Source of the DNA: Cytophagales bacterium
GTDB taxonomy: Bacteria > Bacteroidota > Bacteroidia > Cytophagales > ES-bin-26
Reading direction: 5' to 3'
NCBI GenBank assembly: GCA_014379925.1
Contig: JACMKY010000169.1
Location: 1-30,308, forward strand
Length of the DNA stretch: 30,308 nt
Each line of letters starts with the position of its first letter. Within the stretch, counting starts at the first letter, position 1. Positions 7,859 to 15,961 of the stretch are shown piece by piece. The position numbers and the translations under genes are program-made. The notes under the pieces were generated by a model. It searched no databases and had not been told where the DNA came from. It saw only the letters and a program-made list of their open reading frames with translations.

Positions 7859-9205
7859 ATGCTTGAAAGGTACTGGTTGAACTTTGACATCGCCTTTCGG
7901 GCCATCCAGGTAAACAAACTGCGTTCGCTGCTCACGGCCCTGGGCATCATTTTCGGCGTGGCAGCGGTGATTGCCATGCTCGCCATCGGCAACGGGGCCC
8001 AGCAGGAAATCCTGGAGCAGATCAAGTTGGTGGGGGTCAACAACATCGTGATCACGCCCGTGGTGGAGCAGAAGGAGGAAAAAGTGGAAGAAGGCACCCA
8101 GGGCAAGCCGGAGAAGAAGCAGTTCTCGCCCGGCCTTACCCTGGCCGATGCCCAGAGCATCCGCAGCGTGATTCCGCACGTGGCCCGGGTGAGCCCCGAA
8201 ATCCTGCTGGAAACCTACATCATCAAAAACGGCCTCCGCCGTTCGGCCAAACTGGTGGGGGTAGAACCCAACTACTTCACGCTGGCCAACTTCGAATTGC
8301 GCGACGGGCGAACTTTCAACGAGCGGCAGTTGGCACTCGGCGAACCGGTTTGCATCATCGGCAAGGGCGTGCAAACCAAATTTTTCAGCAAAGAAAACCC
8401 CCTCGGCAAGTACATTAAGTGCGGCCCCCACTGGCTCAAGATCATCGGAATACTCGAAGAGCGCGCCATCTCCGCGGGGTCCCTGGCCAAACTGGGCATC
8501 CGCGATTACAACATGGACGTCTACGCGCCCCTGCGCACGGTGCTCATCCGCTACGCCAACCGGTCCATCGTGACGCAGGCCATGATCAACCAAGCCGCCC
8601 AGCAACAACAGAACAACAATGGCAACGACAATGCGGAGAGCAAACCGAAAAACTACCACCAGCTCGACCGGCTGGTGGTGCAGATGAGCGAAACCGAGTA
8701 CCTGACTCCCACCTCCGAGGTAATTTCCCGGATGCTGCAACGCCGGCACTACGGCCTGGTGGACTACGAAATCAGCATTCCCGAACTGTTGCTCAAACAG
8801 CAGCAGCGCACCAAGGATATCTTCAACATCGTGCTGGGGGCCATTGCGGGCATTTCCCTGCTGGTGGGCGGCATTGGCATCATGAACATCATGCTGGCTT
8901 CCGTGCTGGAACGCATCAAGGAGATCGGCCTGCGCCTGTCCATCGGGGCCAAGAAGACGGACATCGTTTCGCAGTTTCTGTTCGAGTCCACCCTTATCAG
9001 CCTTTCCGGCGGAATCATCGGCATCGTGCTGGGGGTCGGGCTGGCGGTGCTAATCGCCCGCGTGGCCGACATTCCCACCATCATCTCGCCCTTTTCCATC
9101 ATTGTCTCTTTCGGCGTGTCTTCGCTGGTCGGACTGGTCTTCGGCATTGCCCCGGCCCGGCGGGCCGCCAGCCAGGATCCGATCACTTCGCTGCGTTACG
9201 AATAG
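7859..9205 (+). CDS. MacB-type ABC transporter permease (no ATPase domain)
   Basis: A 448-residue permease with the MacB topology. The N-terminal helix (about residues 24-44) sits in LRSLLTALGIIFGVAAVIAML, followed by a large periplasmic MacB_PCD domain. Three C-terminal FtsX-type helices begin near FNIVLGAIAGISLLVGGIGI. The cytoplasmic loop VLERIKEIGLRLSIGAKKTD contacts the ATPase in this family. The nucleotide-binding domain fused in E. coli MacB is missing, and no ABC ATPase gene is present in the window, so a separate ATPase must be supplied elsewhere. Two hydrophilic inserts stand out: a Lys/Glu-rich one near residue 70-85 and a Gln/Asn-rich one at 8590-8650. With its neighbours it should form a tripartite efflux complex; the cargo is unknown. 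Confidence 0.93.
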   Translation: MLERYWLNFDIAFRAIQVNKLRSLLTALGIIFGVAAVIAMLAIGNGAQQEILEQIKLVGVNNIVITPVVEQKEEKVEEGTQGKPEKKQFSPGLTLADAQSIRSVIPHVARVSPEILLETYIIKNGLRRSAKLVGVEPNYFTLANFELRDGRTFNERQLALGEPVCIIGKGVQTKFFSKENPLGKYIKCGPHWLKIIGILEERAISAGSLAKLGIRDYNMDVYAPLRTVLIRYANRSIVTQAMINQAAQQQQNNNGNDNAESKPKNYHQLDRLVVQMSETEYLTPTSEVISRMLQRRHYGLVDYEISIPELLLKQQQRTKDIFNIVLGAIAGISLLVGGIGIMNIMLASVLERIKEIGLRLSIGAKKTDIVSQFLFESTLISLSGGIIGIVLGVGLAVLIARVADIPTIISPFSIIVSFGVSSLVGLVFGIAPARRAASQDPITSLRYE

Positions 9206-9283
9206 CGTTGGGTGTTTGCCGTTTTCATCAAAAGGCTGTTTCGCTCGCGACACACCGATTTTCACTGTCCATTGATAATTGAC

Positions 9284-10768
9284 ATGGTCCTACGACTGCT
9301 GCTTCCTGTCCTCGTGGTTTTACTTTTTGGGGGCGCTCTGACGGCCCAGGAACTGGATTCGTTGCAGCCCGCCAACGTACTGGCGCTGGAGGAGGTCATT
9401 GACTTGGCCAAGCAGCAGTCGCCCGCCTATTACCAGATTACCAACTTCCGCGAAAGCCGTTACTGGGCGTGGCGGGCGTACCAGGCCAACTACCGGCCCC
9501 AACTGGTGCTGAGTGGCAACCTGCCTGACTATCGGCGCGCCTTTTCCCAAGTGGAACAGAACGACGGCAGCATCCTGCCCCAATTCGTCAACCTGTCGAA
9601 TTCTTCGCTTCGTTTGTCGCTCAATCAGAACATCGGCCTGACGGGGGGACAAATATTCGCCAGTACAGAACTGCAACGGGTGGACAATTTCGTGCGGGAT
9701 ACGCGGTTTTACAATTCCAGCCCGGCGGTAATCGGCTTCAATCAACCCCTGTTCAACTACAACGAGCTGTACTGGGACAAGCGGATTGAACCGTTGCGGT
9801 ACGAAGAATCCAAGAAACAATACGCCGAGGAACTGGAAAACATTGCCGTGGTAACCACCGGCCTGTTCTTCGACCTGCTGCTGGCCCAGATCAGCCTGGA
9901 AATCGCCCTGAAAAACCAGGCCAACAACGACACCATCTACAAAATCGGCCAGGGCCGGTATAACCTGGGTAGGATTGCCGAAAACGAATTGCTGCAACTG
10001 GAACTGGCCCTGATGAAGTCGAACCAGGACGCCTCGCAGGCCCGGCTGGACCTGGAAACGTCCACGTTGCGGCTCAAAACCAACGTGGGCCTCGTCGACC
10101 GCCAGCGCGTGCAGTTGGTACCCCCCGTCTCCATTCCAACCTTTCTCATGGACGAAACCCTGGCGCTGAGCGAGGCCAGAAAAAACCGCCGGGACGTAAT
10201 TGCCTACCAGCGCCAAGTGCTGGAGGGCGAGCGGGACGTGGCCCAGGCCCGGGGACAGAGTAGCTTGAATGCCAACCTGTTCGCTCAATACGGCTTGTCG
10301 AGCCAAGCCACTACCATTCCCGACGTATACGCGCGTCCCGACAACCAGCAGATTATTCAATTGGGTTTCACCATACCCATCGTGGATTGGGGACGGGCCA
10401 AATCGCTCCGCAAGACGGCTCAGTCCAGCTACGAACGTACCAAGAACGTGGTGGCGCAGTTGGAAGTCAATTTCGAGCAGGAGATTTACACGCAGGTCAA
10501 GCAGTTCGATATGCTGCGCGAACAATTGAAGATCACCGCCAAATCGGATGAGATTGCCCAGAAACGCTACGACATCTCCAAGAACCGCTACCTCATCGGC
10601 AAGATCGGCATCACCGACCTCAACATCGCGCTCACCGACAAGGACCAGGCCAAGCGCAGCTACGTGCAGTCGCTGCGCCAGTTCTGGACTTCCTACTACA
10701 CCCTCCGGCGGCTGACGCTCTACGACTTCGCCGCCAACACCCCCCTCCTGGTCCCCAACGAACGATAA
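9284..10768 (+). CDS. TolC-family outer-membrane efflux protein
   Basis: From ATG 9284 the protein has 494 residues. A Sec signal peptide (LLLPVLVVLLFGGALTAQ) is followed by two OEP repeats. The first begins at LALEEVIDLAKQQSPAYYQI and the second at about ALSEARKNRRDVIAYQRQV, each ending in long amphipathic helices. The strand-like segments (LNANLFAQYGL, QLGFTIPIVDWG) fit the outer-membrane barrel part of TolC trimers. The frame extends to a GTG at 9212, but those extra 24 residues are charged and would precede the signal peptide, so the ATG is preferred. It lies 78 bp behind the permease gene and is presumably the exit channel for the same pump. The spacer contains a short AT-rich repeat-like stretch (TCCATTGATAATTGACATGG). 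Confidence 0.93.
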   Translation: MVLRLLLPVLVVLLFGGALTAQELDSLQPANVLALEEVIDLAKQQSPAYYQITNFRESRYWAWRAYQANYRPQLVLSGNLPDYRRAFSQVEQNDGSILPQFVNLSNSSLRLSLNQNIGLTGGQIFASTELQRVDNFVRDTRFYNSSPAVIGFNQPLFNYNELYWDKRIEPLRYEESKKQYAEELENIAVVTTGLFFDLLLAQISLEIALKNQANNDTIYKIGQGRYNLGRIAENELLQLELALMKSNQDASQARLDLETSTLRLKTNVGLVDRQRVQLVPPVSIPTFLMDETLALSEARKNRRDVIAYQRQVLEGERDVAQARGQSSLNANLFAQYGLSSQATTIPDVYARPDNQQIIQLGFTIPIVDWGRAKSLRKTAQSSYERTKNVVAQLEVNFEQEIYTQVKQFDMLREQLKITAKSDEIAQKRYDISKNRYLIGKIGITDLNIALTDKDQAKRSYVQSLRQFWTSYYTLRRLTLYDFAANTPLLVPNER

Positions 10769-10994
10769 ATTCGTCGCTCGTTGACCAGTTGGGTGCTTAC
10801 CATTCCGGACTGAAGTGAATACATGGGAAAGACCGGGATTGCCAACGAACGTCGGTTTCTGGCGCGTTTGGGGATAAATGTCCGCTCATGGGCCAGTATC
10901 CTTCTTTTCACCCGCCCAGTACGGGGAAACGTCCTGAATCTTCGCCCGTTGGAATCATCGGACTCTTCCGGCCCGACCGCTTTCATCAACCGCC

Positions 10995-11291
10995 ATGAAA
11001 AACGAGAACACTACCGAAAAACAATTGCTCGATCGGATTCAAGAGTTAGAGAGCCGATTGAAAGCGACGGAGTTGGAAAACCGGGAAGCCCGGGAGATGA
11101 ACGAGGCGATGGTAGAATACTTCAAGCGATTGGAACGCAAGTATGCCCGTTCCATCAAGCGGGAATTAGGTTACCGGGAACTGCTGCTCGTTCTTAATCA
11201 CAAGCAAGCCCACGAATTGGGAATGGATTTCATCAGCCAAAGGGGATTGCGGGTGCAATACGCCGCGGGCCATAACTTTCGGAGCAACTAG
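10995..11291 (+). CDS. Small coiled-coil protein of unknown function
   Basis: A 98-residue ORF from ATG to TAG. Residues 1-55 form a highly charged heptad-like helix (LLDRIQELESRLKATELENREAREMNE, quoted only as a pattern of L/I spacing every 3-4 residues). The remainder is basic and mixed, without signal peptide or membrane segment. I do not recognise a family. The helical start loosely recalls the leucine-zipper tail of small transposase OrfA proteins, but no helix-turn-helix or DDE partner is nearby. It may be a real small cytoplasmic protein, a remnant of a mobile element, or chance. It stands alone between the efflux operon and the convergent DUF697 gene. Confidence 0.42.
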   Translation: MKNENTTEKQLLDRIQELESRLKATELENREAREMNEAMVEYFKRLERKYARSIKRELGYRELLLVLNHKQAHELGMDFISQRGLRVQYAAGHNFRSN

Positions 11292-11301
11292 TTAGCGAAT
11301 G

Positions 11302-11328
11302 GTCGATGATCCACCGTCGGTGGTCGAC
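11302..11328. repeat. Small nested inverted repeat
   Basis: GTCGA (11302-11306) / TCGAC (11324-11328) enclose CCACCG-T-CGGTGG (11311-11323). There is no T-run. It lies directly after the orphan ORF and may be a weak stop signal or part of a dispersed repeat. Confidence 0.4.
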
Positions 11329-11477
11329 AGTTCACCGCAAAAACAGGTTGACGGCGGGCGTTCTTTTGGCAAACGTACGCGTCAAGGATGGCCAGTTGGA
11401 ACACCAGTCCGGCCTCGGAACGGATACCTCCGGGGCTGGCGGAAGGAATATCCCCGCGATTTGGTTAACGGCTTGCC

Positions 11478-12470
11478 TCATTCTACTTTTTTTGTTCGGC
11501 TCACCCAGCCGGTCAGCACGTTTCTCACCCGGCTGGTTGCCTGACCAGCCGCCACCACGCCGGATTTCACCGTATCCGCTCCCGCTTTTTTGGTAGCCCG
11601 GACCATCGCCGACACCACCTGCCCGGAAGTTTGCACCACCAACGTTCGCAGCAGTCCCGATGCTTCCCGGTAGGCGGCTTTGCGCGCTTTGCCGGCCTCG
11701 AAGGGCTCGAGCGACCCGCAGTATTGCTTGGTAAGAATGCCCACCCGCAACGTTAAGAAGGCGTTGACCGTGCCTTCCAGCAAGGAATCAAGGATGACGC
11801 TGCTCAACGAGCTGACGATGGGCACCGATTTCAGAACCGAATTCTGCAACACCGTGCCGATGACCGGTTCCAGTTGTTCGGAGATGTCCAGGTCTTCGAT
11901 CTGGGTGGCCAGGAAGGTGGTGGCACCCACGTTGGCGTAGAGGGCGATCAGGTCCCGGGGAGCCGGGCGTTGGTAATACACGTGCGCCACGTCCCACACC
12001 ATTTTCGAGTGGGTAACGAAGACGGTAAGCGCGTCAAGCTTGCCGTTCTGGGAGATGGCTGTGGTCAGAAACACGCTTTTGGCGGTATTTTGAATGAGAA
12101 CGTCCGCCCGGGCGTGGAGCAGGCCCAGGGCTTTCTGCAGGTCGGCCTCCCGATGGTAATCCAGGGAAGTCCCTTGCAAGAGCCGGTTCCGGGCCAGGCG
12201 GCGTCCCAGTTGCTGCACGTACGCGGTTTTTCCCGACTCGTCGACCGGAACCACCAGTGCCCTGGGCAGGCGGTAGTAGAGAATTACCGGGGTGACGAAG
12301 AGTACCGTGAACAACAGGACCAGCCCCCCGAGCACGATCCCTCCCAACGCGGGACTCACTGCCCTGGCCAACAGGTATACTTGGGCTACCTGATTGAAGA
12401 CGAACAGCACAAAAGCCAGGAGCACCAGGCTGCCCACGGCCAGCAGGAGAAATTTAATTTGTTGCCGCAT
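11478..12470 (-). CDS. DUF697 family membrane protein
   Basis: A 330-residue protein with two N-terminal transmembrane helices (about residues 5-27 and 40-65), then a cytoplasmic helical part. That part carries the DUF697 pattern: SQNGKLDALTVFV, MVWDVAHVYYQRP, and a Gly/Ala-rich hydrophobic stretch around LYANVGATTFLATQ. The C-terminus is Lys/Arg-rich. In other bacteria DUF697 occurs alone or fused to Era-like GTPase domains and in the YcjF family of stress-linked membrane proteins. Its biochemical role is not established and none is claimed here. It is expected in the inner membrane. It stands alone behind a very good promoter (12501-12532), divergent from the DUF1080 lipoprotein. Confidence 0.85.
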   Translation of the reverse strand: MRQQIKFLLLAVGSLVLLAFVLFVFNQVAQVYLLARAVSPALGGIVLGGLVLLFTVLFVTPVILYYRLPRALVVPVDESGKTAYVQQLGRRLARNRLLQGTSLDYHREADLQKALGLLHARADVLIQNTAKSVFLTTAISQNGKLDALTVFVTHSKMVWDVAHVYYQRPAPRDLIALYANVGATTFLATQIEDLDISEQLEPVIGTVLQNSVLKSVPIVSSLSSVILDSLLEGTVNAFLTLRVGILTKQYCGSLEPFEAGKARKAAYREASGLLRTLVVQTSGQVVSAMVRATKKAGADTVKSGVVAAGQATSRVRNVLTGWVSRTKKVE

Positions 12471-12500
12471 CGCTCAACGGGTTTACAGTAAATAATTTTC

Positions 12501-12532
12501 CAAAGTTAATTTCGTTGCCCCGGCTTACCAAA
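12501..12532 (-). promoter_or_regulatory. Predicted promoter of the DUF697 gene
   Basis: The minus strand has TTTG (12532-12529), 20 nt, then TAACTTTG (12508-12501), exact matches to both Bacteroidota elements. The start would fall near 12494, leaving a leader of about 24 nt before the ATG at 12470. Confidence 0.62.
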
Positions 12533-12634
12533 AAGAAGTCCGGGGCTTGCAATTAAGCGAAAGAATGCATTGATTACGACATCTTCCTTGTCCTTTCAAC
12601 CGCGCGCCAGGCGATCGTACGCGGATCAGGTAAG

Positions 12635-13501
12635 ATGGTTAAGACCAACGCAGTTAATTTAACGATCACCCTGACTTCCCTTACCGTGCGCAATTTCTTT
12701 CCCGGCAAACATCGGATCAAATTTACCTTTTTGGCGGTTTCCCTGGCCACGGTCGGCTGCTCGGAGCAGCGAGCACCCGACCAAGCTGCCCTCCTCGCCG
12801 ATTCCACTCCCGTCGTTCCGGCGGCGGCCCCCGTCGATTCGGCGGCCATCAATACCCTCACGGAAGCCGAAACGCGGGAAGGCTGGCGGCTGCTCTTCGA
12901 CGGCAAGAGCACCGCGGCCTTTCGGGGATACAACCAGCCGGCTTTTCCCACCCAAGGCTGGAAAGCCCAGGACGGGCTGCTGGTCGTGGAAGCGGCGCCC
13001 GGCGGTCCGAAGGATCGGCTCGGCGGTGACATCGTGACCAAAGAGCAGTTCGATAATTTCGAGTTCAAACTGGACTTCAAACTCTCACCGGGCGCCAACA
13101 GCGGAATCCTGTACCTGGTGAAGGAAACCAAGGATCCCAGCTGGCACAGCGCGCCCGAATTTCAGCTCATCGACAACGAAGTTTGGGCCAAACAGTTGGA
13201 CATGAACAAACGCCGCACCGGCGATGCCTACGACATGCAAGCCTCCGTACGAGACGCCATGAAGCCCATCGGCGAGTGGAACGAAGCCATGATCCGGGTG
13301 AAAGACGGCCAGGTGGAGCACTGGCTCAACGGCCAGAAAGTAGTGGCCTACACCCTGGGTTCACCCGAATGGAAGACCAAGGTAAAGGGAAGCAAGTTTG
13401 CGGCCTACCCCGAATACGGCGCCTCCAAAAAGGGCTACCTCGGCATCCAGGAACACGGGCATCAGCTCTGGTTCCGCAACCTCAAGGTAAGGGAAATCTG
13501 A
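12635..13501 (+). CDS. DUF1080 (3-keto-disaccharide hydrolase-like) lipoprotein
   Basis: A 288-residue protein whose body is a DUF1080 domain. It opens with the hallmark GWRLLFDGKS (about residues 83-92) and continues with GGDIVTKEQFDNFEFKLDFKLSPGANSGILY, and ends with IQEHGHQLWFRNLKVREI, the usual concanavalin-like jelly roll. Family members act on glycosides, some as 3-keto-glycoside hydrolases. The substrate here is unknown. A lipobox (ATVGC, Cys42) follows the hydrophobic stretch FTFLAVSLA, so it is probably lipid-anchored in the periplasm or at the outer membrane. The N-region before the lipobox is long from ATG 12635; a GTG at 12686 would give a more normal 24-residue signal and is a real alternative. 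Confidence 0.9.
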   Translation: MVKTNAVNLTITLTSLTVRNFFPGKHRIKFTFLAVSLATVGCSEQRAPDQAALLADSTPVVPAAAPVDSAAINTLTEAETREGWRLLFDGKSTAAFRGYNQPAFPTQGWKAQDGLLVVEAAPGGPKDRLGGDIVTKEQFDNFEFKLDFKLSPGANSGILYLVKETKDPSWHSAPEFQLIDNEVWAKQLDMNKRRTGDAYDMQASVRDAMKPIGEWNEAMIRVKDGQVEHWLNGQKVVAYTLGSPEWKTKVKGSKFAAYPEYGASKKGYLGIQEHGHQLWFRNLKVREI

Positions 13502-13688
13502 CCTTCTGATGGCGGATCGTGGAGCACCGCGAAAAAGAAGCCGCCGCCGCGCGGTAAACTTTCCGTCGTGAAATACGCGGGAGAAACGCTTGTACCCTCC
13601 TGCTAAAAACTGCGTATTCACGGCTATGATCAGAGTAGAGCAATTTATGCCATCACGTGTTTTTCTTAGAAAAACTTGATTGTCGTTT

Positions 13689-14588
13689 TTATATTTCGCG
13701 CGCTAAAAAGGTAAAAACCTCTTCGTTCAGCTTATCCTGAAAATGATTCCGATCAAATCCAGGTGGGTCTTGAGAAGGCGGAAATGTATTACTTGTCATG
13801 GATTCGGGGAATGGGCTTAAAAAGGAAAAATGTCCTGCATTTGCTATTACCCGGTGTTCAATTTTTTCTTTAATAGGAACCCCATCTAAGATTATCTGTG
13901 TATGTTCATAAAATGTATATTCATCTTTTTCTGCGGTGAGTAGCAAAATGGGCACTTTGACATTACTTAACGATTTCTCTGCCATAAACCAAACTGCGGC
14001 TGGTGCCAGCAATACTAAGGCTTTTATTCGGCTATCAACTGCTACGGTAATTTGTTGCGGTTGCCCACTTGGAGATTCATTTGGAAAAGAGGTTGGTACT
14101 CCGCCTGCCAGAGCTAAGGCAGTGTAGCCACCCATCGAGTGACCAATAAGGGCCACCTTATCCGGCTTCAAATGAAACGCAAAATTTCGATGATCAAAAA
14201 AGCCATTGATAGCTACTTGGATATGTCGTGGTCGGGCTATCAGATTATGGACCGTCCCCTGCCAAGTGTTGTTGTTTCGGTTATTAAAAGGGTGCTCGGG
14301 CAGGCCAACAATAAAATTGTGGCCTGCCAAATAGTGAGCCAATGTCCGATATACCCATTGTGAGCCACCACTACCGTGTGATATGATAATTAGTGGAAAT
14401 ATACCTGTCTTGATAAGTGCATTCAGCGACACATCTAAAATATAGGGACCTACTTTTTCTGCCTTACCTAACATATTGGTTGGATAAAAAACAGCCATGG
14501 GGAAAGTTAAGTCCAATTGATGGTCGACCAGTTCAATGGAGCAATAGCCAACAAAGTCACCCCCCTCTATTTTTGTCTCGGCAGTCAA
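13689..14588 (-). CDS. Alpha/beta hydrolase, PAF-acetylhydrolase/dienelactone-hydrolase-like
   Basis: The ORF has about 299 residues of alpha/beta-hydrolase fold. It shows strand-plus-oxyanion loop PLIIISHGSGGS (about residue 66-77) and nucleophile elbow GHSMGG, and the acid is probable in LLLTAEKDEY. The catalytic His is in NAGHFSFL near the C-terminus. The layout resembles predicted dienelactone/PAF-acetylhydrolase-type enzymes acting on short esters. The start is uncertain. The frame is closed by TAA at 14616-14618, and the only candidate before the conserved FVGYCSIELVD is a TTG at 14588. The first in-frame ATG (14498) would cut into the domain. No signal peptide is visible. The gene is far more AT-rich than its neighbours (25% GC by hand count over 13861-13920), suggesting recent transfer. 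A short hairpin GTTTTTC-TTA-GAAAAAC (13659-13675) follows it. Confidence 0.82.
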   Translation of the reverse strand: MTAETKIEGGDFVGYCSIELVDHQLDLTFPMAVFYPTNMLGKAEKVGPYILDVSLNALIKTGIFPLIIISHGSGGSQWVYRTLAHYLAGHNFIVGLPEHPFNNRNNNTWQGTVHNLIARPRHIQVAINGFFDHRNFAFHLKPDKVALIGHSMGGYTALALAGGVPTSFPNESPSGQPQQITVAVDSRIKALVLLAPAAVWFMAEKSLSNVKVPILLLTAEKDEYTFYEHTQIILDGVPIKEKIEHRVIANAGHFSFLSPFPESMTSNTFPPSQDPPGFDRNHFQDKLNEEVFTFLAREI

Positions 14589-14864
14589 ATTTTCTGTTGT
14601 GTAAGTGAACTTACGTTAAATGAAACTACTTCGAATGCGAAATTATATAATCCTAAAAATGGTCAAGATATCCTGCACAACAAAGTTACCCTGTGGGACA
14701 TCCCGCTCCGCGCCGGCGGCAAATTTTTCTATTTGATTACAATCTGTATTCAAAGAAATGCGCCACGTCTTTTTCTTTGAATGCATCACTAAGCTGAATT
14801 TGTGCTTAATTGTCAACGCAACAAGCCAACCGAATGCGCCAAGTTGGTTGCCAACGGAACGCAA
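14589..14864. other. AT-rich intergenic stretch upstream of the hydrolase
   Basis: No gene is seen. The composition matches the hydrolase rather than the ribosomal block. A minus-strand TAACTTTG (14688-14681) could be a -7 element of the hydrolase promoter, with no convincing -33 partner. Short ORFs here have no recognisable features. Confidence 0.4.
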
Positions 14865-14896
14865 AAATCCCCCGCGAAGTGCTTCGCGGGGGATTT
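14862..14896 (-). terminator. Terminator of the rpsB-tsf region
   Basis: A 15-bp perfect stem (14865-14879 / 14882-14896, core CCCCCGCGAAG / CTTCGCGGGGG) with a tiny loop. On the minus strand it is followed by TTTTTGC. It lies about 47 nt after the tsf stop. Confidence 0.9.
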
Positions 14897-14942
14897 CTGT
14901 GGTTAATTACCGATCGATTCCGTAGCCAATCGGTATTCAATC

Positions 14943-15773
14943 TCACCCGATCTTCACCAGTTTAAAGTCCGACACGGTCAACCCCGCGTTGGTGCCTTGG
15001 AGCAACTGGGCAATGGTTTTGGTATTGTCCTTCACGAATTCCTGGTTGAGCAGGGTGTTGTCTTTGTAGAACTTCTGGAGTTTTCCCTGCGCGATCCGCT
15101 CGAGCATCGCTTCGGGCTTGCCCTCGGCCCGGGCCTGCTCCTTGCCAATTTCAATTTCCCGCTCGATGGTCTTGGCGTCCACCCCGTCCTTGTCGATGGC
15201 GATGGGTTTCATGGCGGCAATCTGCATCGCCACGTCCTTGCCCACTGCATCAACGTCGGCCCCGTTCACGCCGGTGAGGGCGACCAGCACGCCCAGCTTG
15301 CCGTTGGAGTGGACGTAGGTCGTCACTTTTTCACCCTTCACCTTTTCGTAGGCCACCACTTCGATCTTCTCACCGATTTTGCCCATCAGGTCCGTCAGGT
15401 GATCGGCCACGGGCAAGCCATTCACGGTCAGGGCGAGCAGGTCTTCCACGGAAGCGGGCTGCTGTTGCGCGGCCGCCTCCAGAACGGTATTTCCCAGGGC
15501 CTGGAACGATTCGTTCTTGGCTACGAAGTCGGTTTCGCAACCCAGGGCGATCAGCGTAGCTTCGGTCGTATCCCCGCTGGCTTTCACAAAAACGGCCCCT
15601 TCAGTGGTGGTCCGGTCGGAACGGGAAGCGGACACCTTCTGCCCTTTTTTGCGGAGGTTGTCGATGGCCGCTTCAAAATCGCCGTCGGCTTCGGTCAACG
15701 CCTTTTTGCAATCCATCATCCCGGCACCCGTCATCTGCCGAAGTTTGTTTACATCCTGTGCTGTGATAGCCAT
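14943..15773 (-). CDS. tsf: Translation elongation factor Ts
   Basis: From ATG 15773 the protein has 276 residues and starts MAITAQDVNKLRQMTGAGMM. The N-terminal UBA-like domain contains the EF-Ts signature (MMDCKKALTEADGDFEAAI). The TDFVAKNESF motif that displaces nucleotide from EF-Tu follows at about residues 80-89, then the dimerisation domains. It catalyses GDP/GTP exchange on EF-Tu. The frame is open to 15830, but the extra 19 residues do not fit the family. It follows rpsB at 188 bp, with a terminator and a promoter-like -7 element in between, so it can be expressed independently of rpsB. Confidence 0.97.
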   Translation of the reverse strand: MAITAQDVNKLRQMTGAGMMDCKKALTEADGDFEAAIDNLRKKGQKVSASRSDRTTTEGAVFVKASGDTTEATLIALGCETDFVAKNESFQALGNTVLEAAAQQQPASVEDLLALTVNGLPVADHLTDLMGKIGEKIEVVAYEKVKGEKVTTYVHSNGKLGVLVALTGVNGADVDAVGKDVAMQIAAMKPIAIDKDGVDAKTIEREIEIGKEQARAEGKPEAMLERIAQGKLQKFYKDNTLLNQEFVKDNTKTIAQLLQGTNAGLTVSDFKLVKIG

Positions 15774-15888
15774 TTCGTTGAAATCAATTTTTAAATTCTG
15801 AACAATGCATTCCGGATCAGGACCAAGCAAACGAGGTGGTGCGATTCATTTCACTTCCTTGCCCCGCTTCACCGGATTGATTTTGGCG

Positions 15889-15921
15889 CAAAGCTACCAA
15901 AAAAACGAACACCGAGGCAAT
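15889..15921 (-). promoter_or_regulatory. Predicted tsf promoter next to the rpsB terminator
   Basis: The minus strand has ATTG (15921-15918), 21 nt, then an exact TAGCTTTG (15896-15889). The -33 element lies inside the loop of the terminator hairpin at 15902-15937. The start would be near 15882, giving a leader of roughly 110 nt. Confidence 0.5.
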
Positions 15922-15937
15922 CCCCGGTGTTCGTTTT
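15897..15937 (-). terminator. Terminator between rpsB and tsf
   Basis: Perfect 13-bp stem AAAACGAACACCG (15902-15914) / CGGTGTTCGTTTT (15925-15937) with a 10-nt loop. On the minus strand it is followed by a seven-T run (15905-15899). It lies 24 nt after the rpsB stop. Confidence 0.8.
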
Positions 15938-15961
15938 CGGTTGTTGAAAGCGACTTGGAAA

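Noticed and set aside
10748..10790. Hairpin after the TolC-family gene considered as terminator
   Set aside because: Only short interrupted pairing (CAACGA/TCGTTG) and no T-run, so not called.
10823..11197. 124-codon + strand ORF overlapping the small coiled-coil ORF
   Set aside because: Random-looking composition, no domain, and most of it lies out of frame over the better 10995-11291 ORF.
11291..11477. Possible small genes after the coiled-coil ORF (for example 11299-11544)
   Set aside because: The ORFs run into the DUF697 gene on the opposite strand and have no recognisable features.
14997..15794. + strand ORF opposite tsf
   Set aside because: Antisense shadow of a conserved elongation factor gene; no recognisable protein features.
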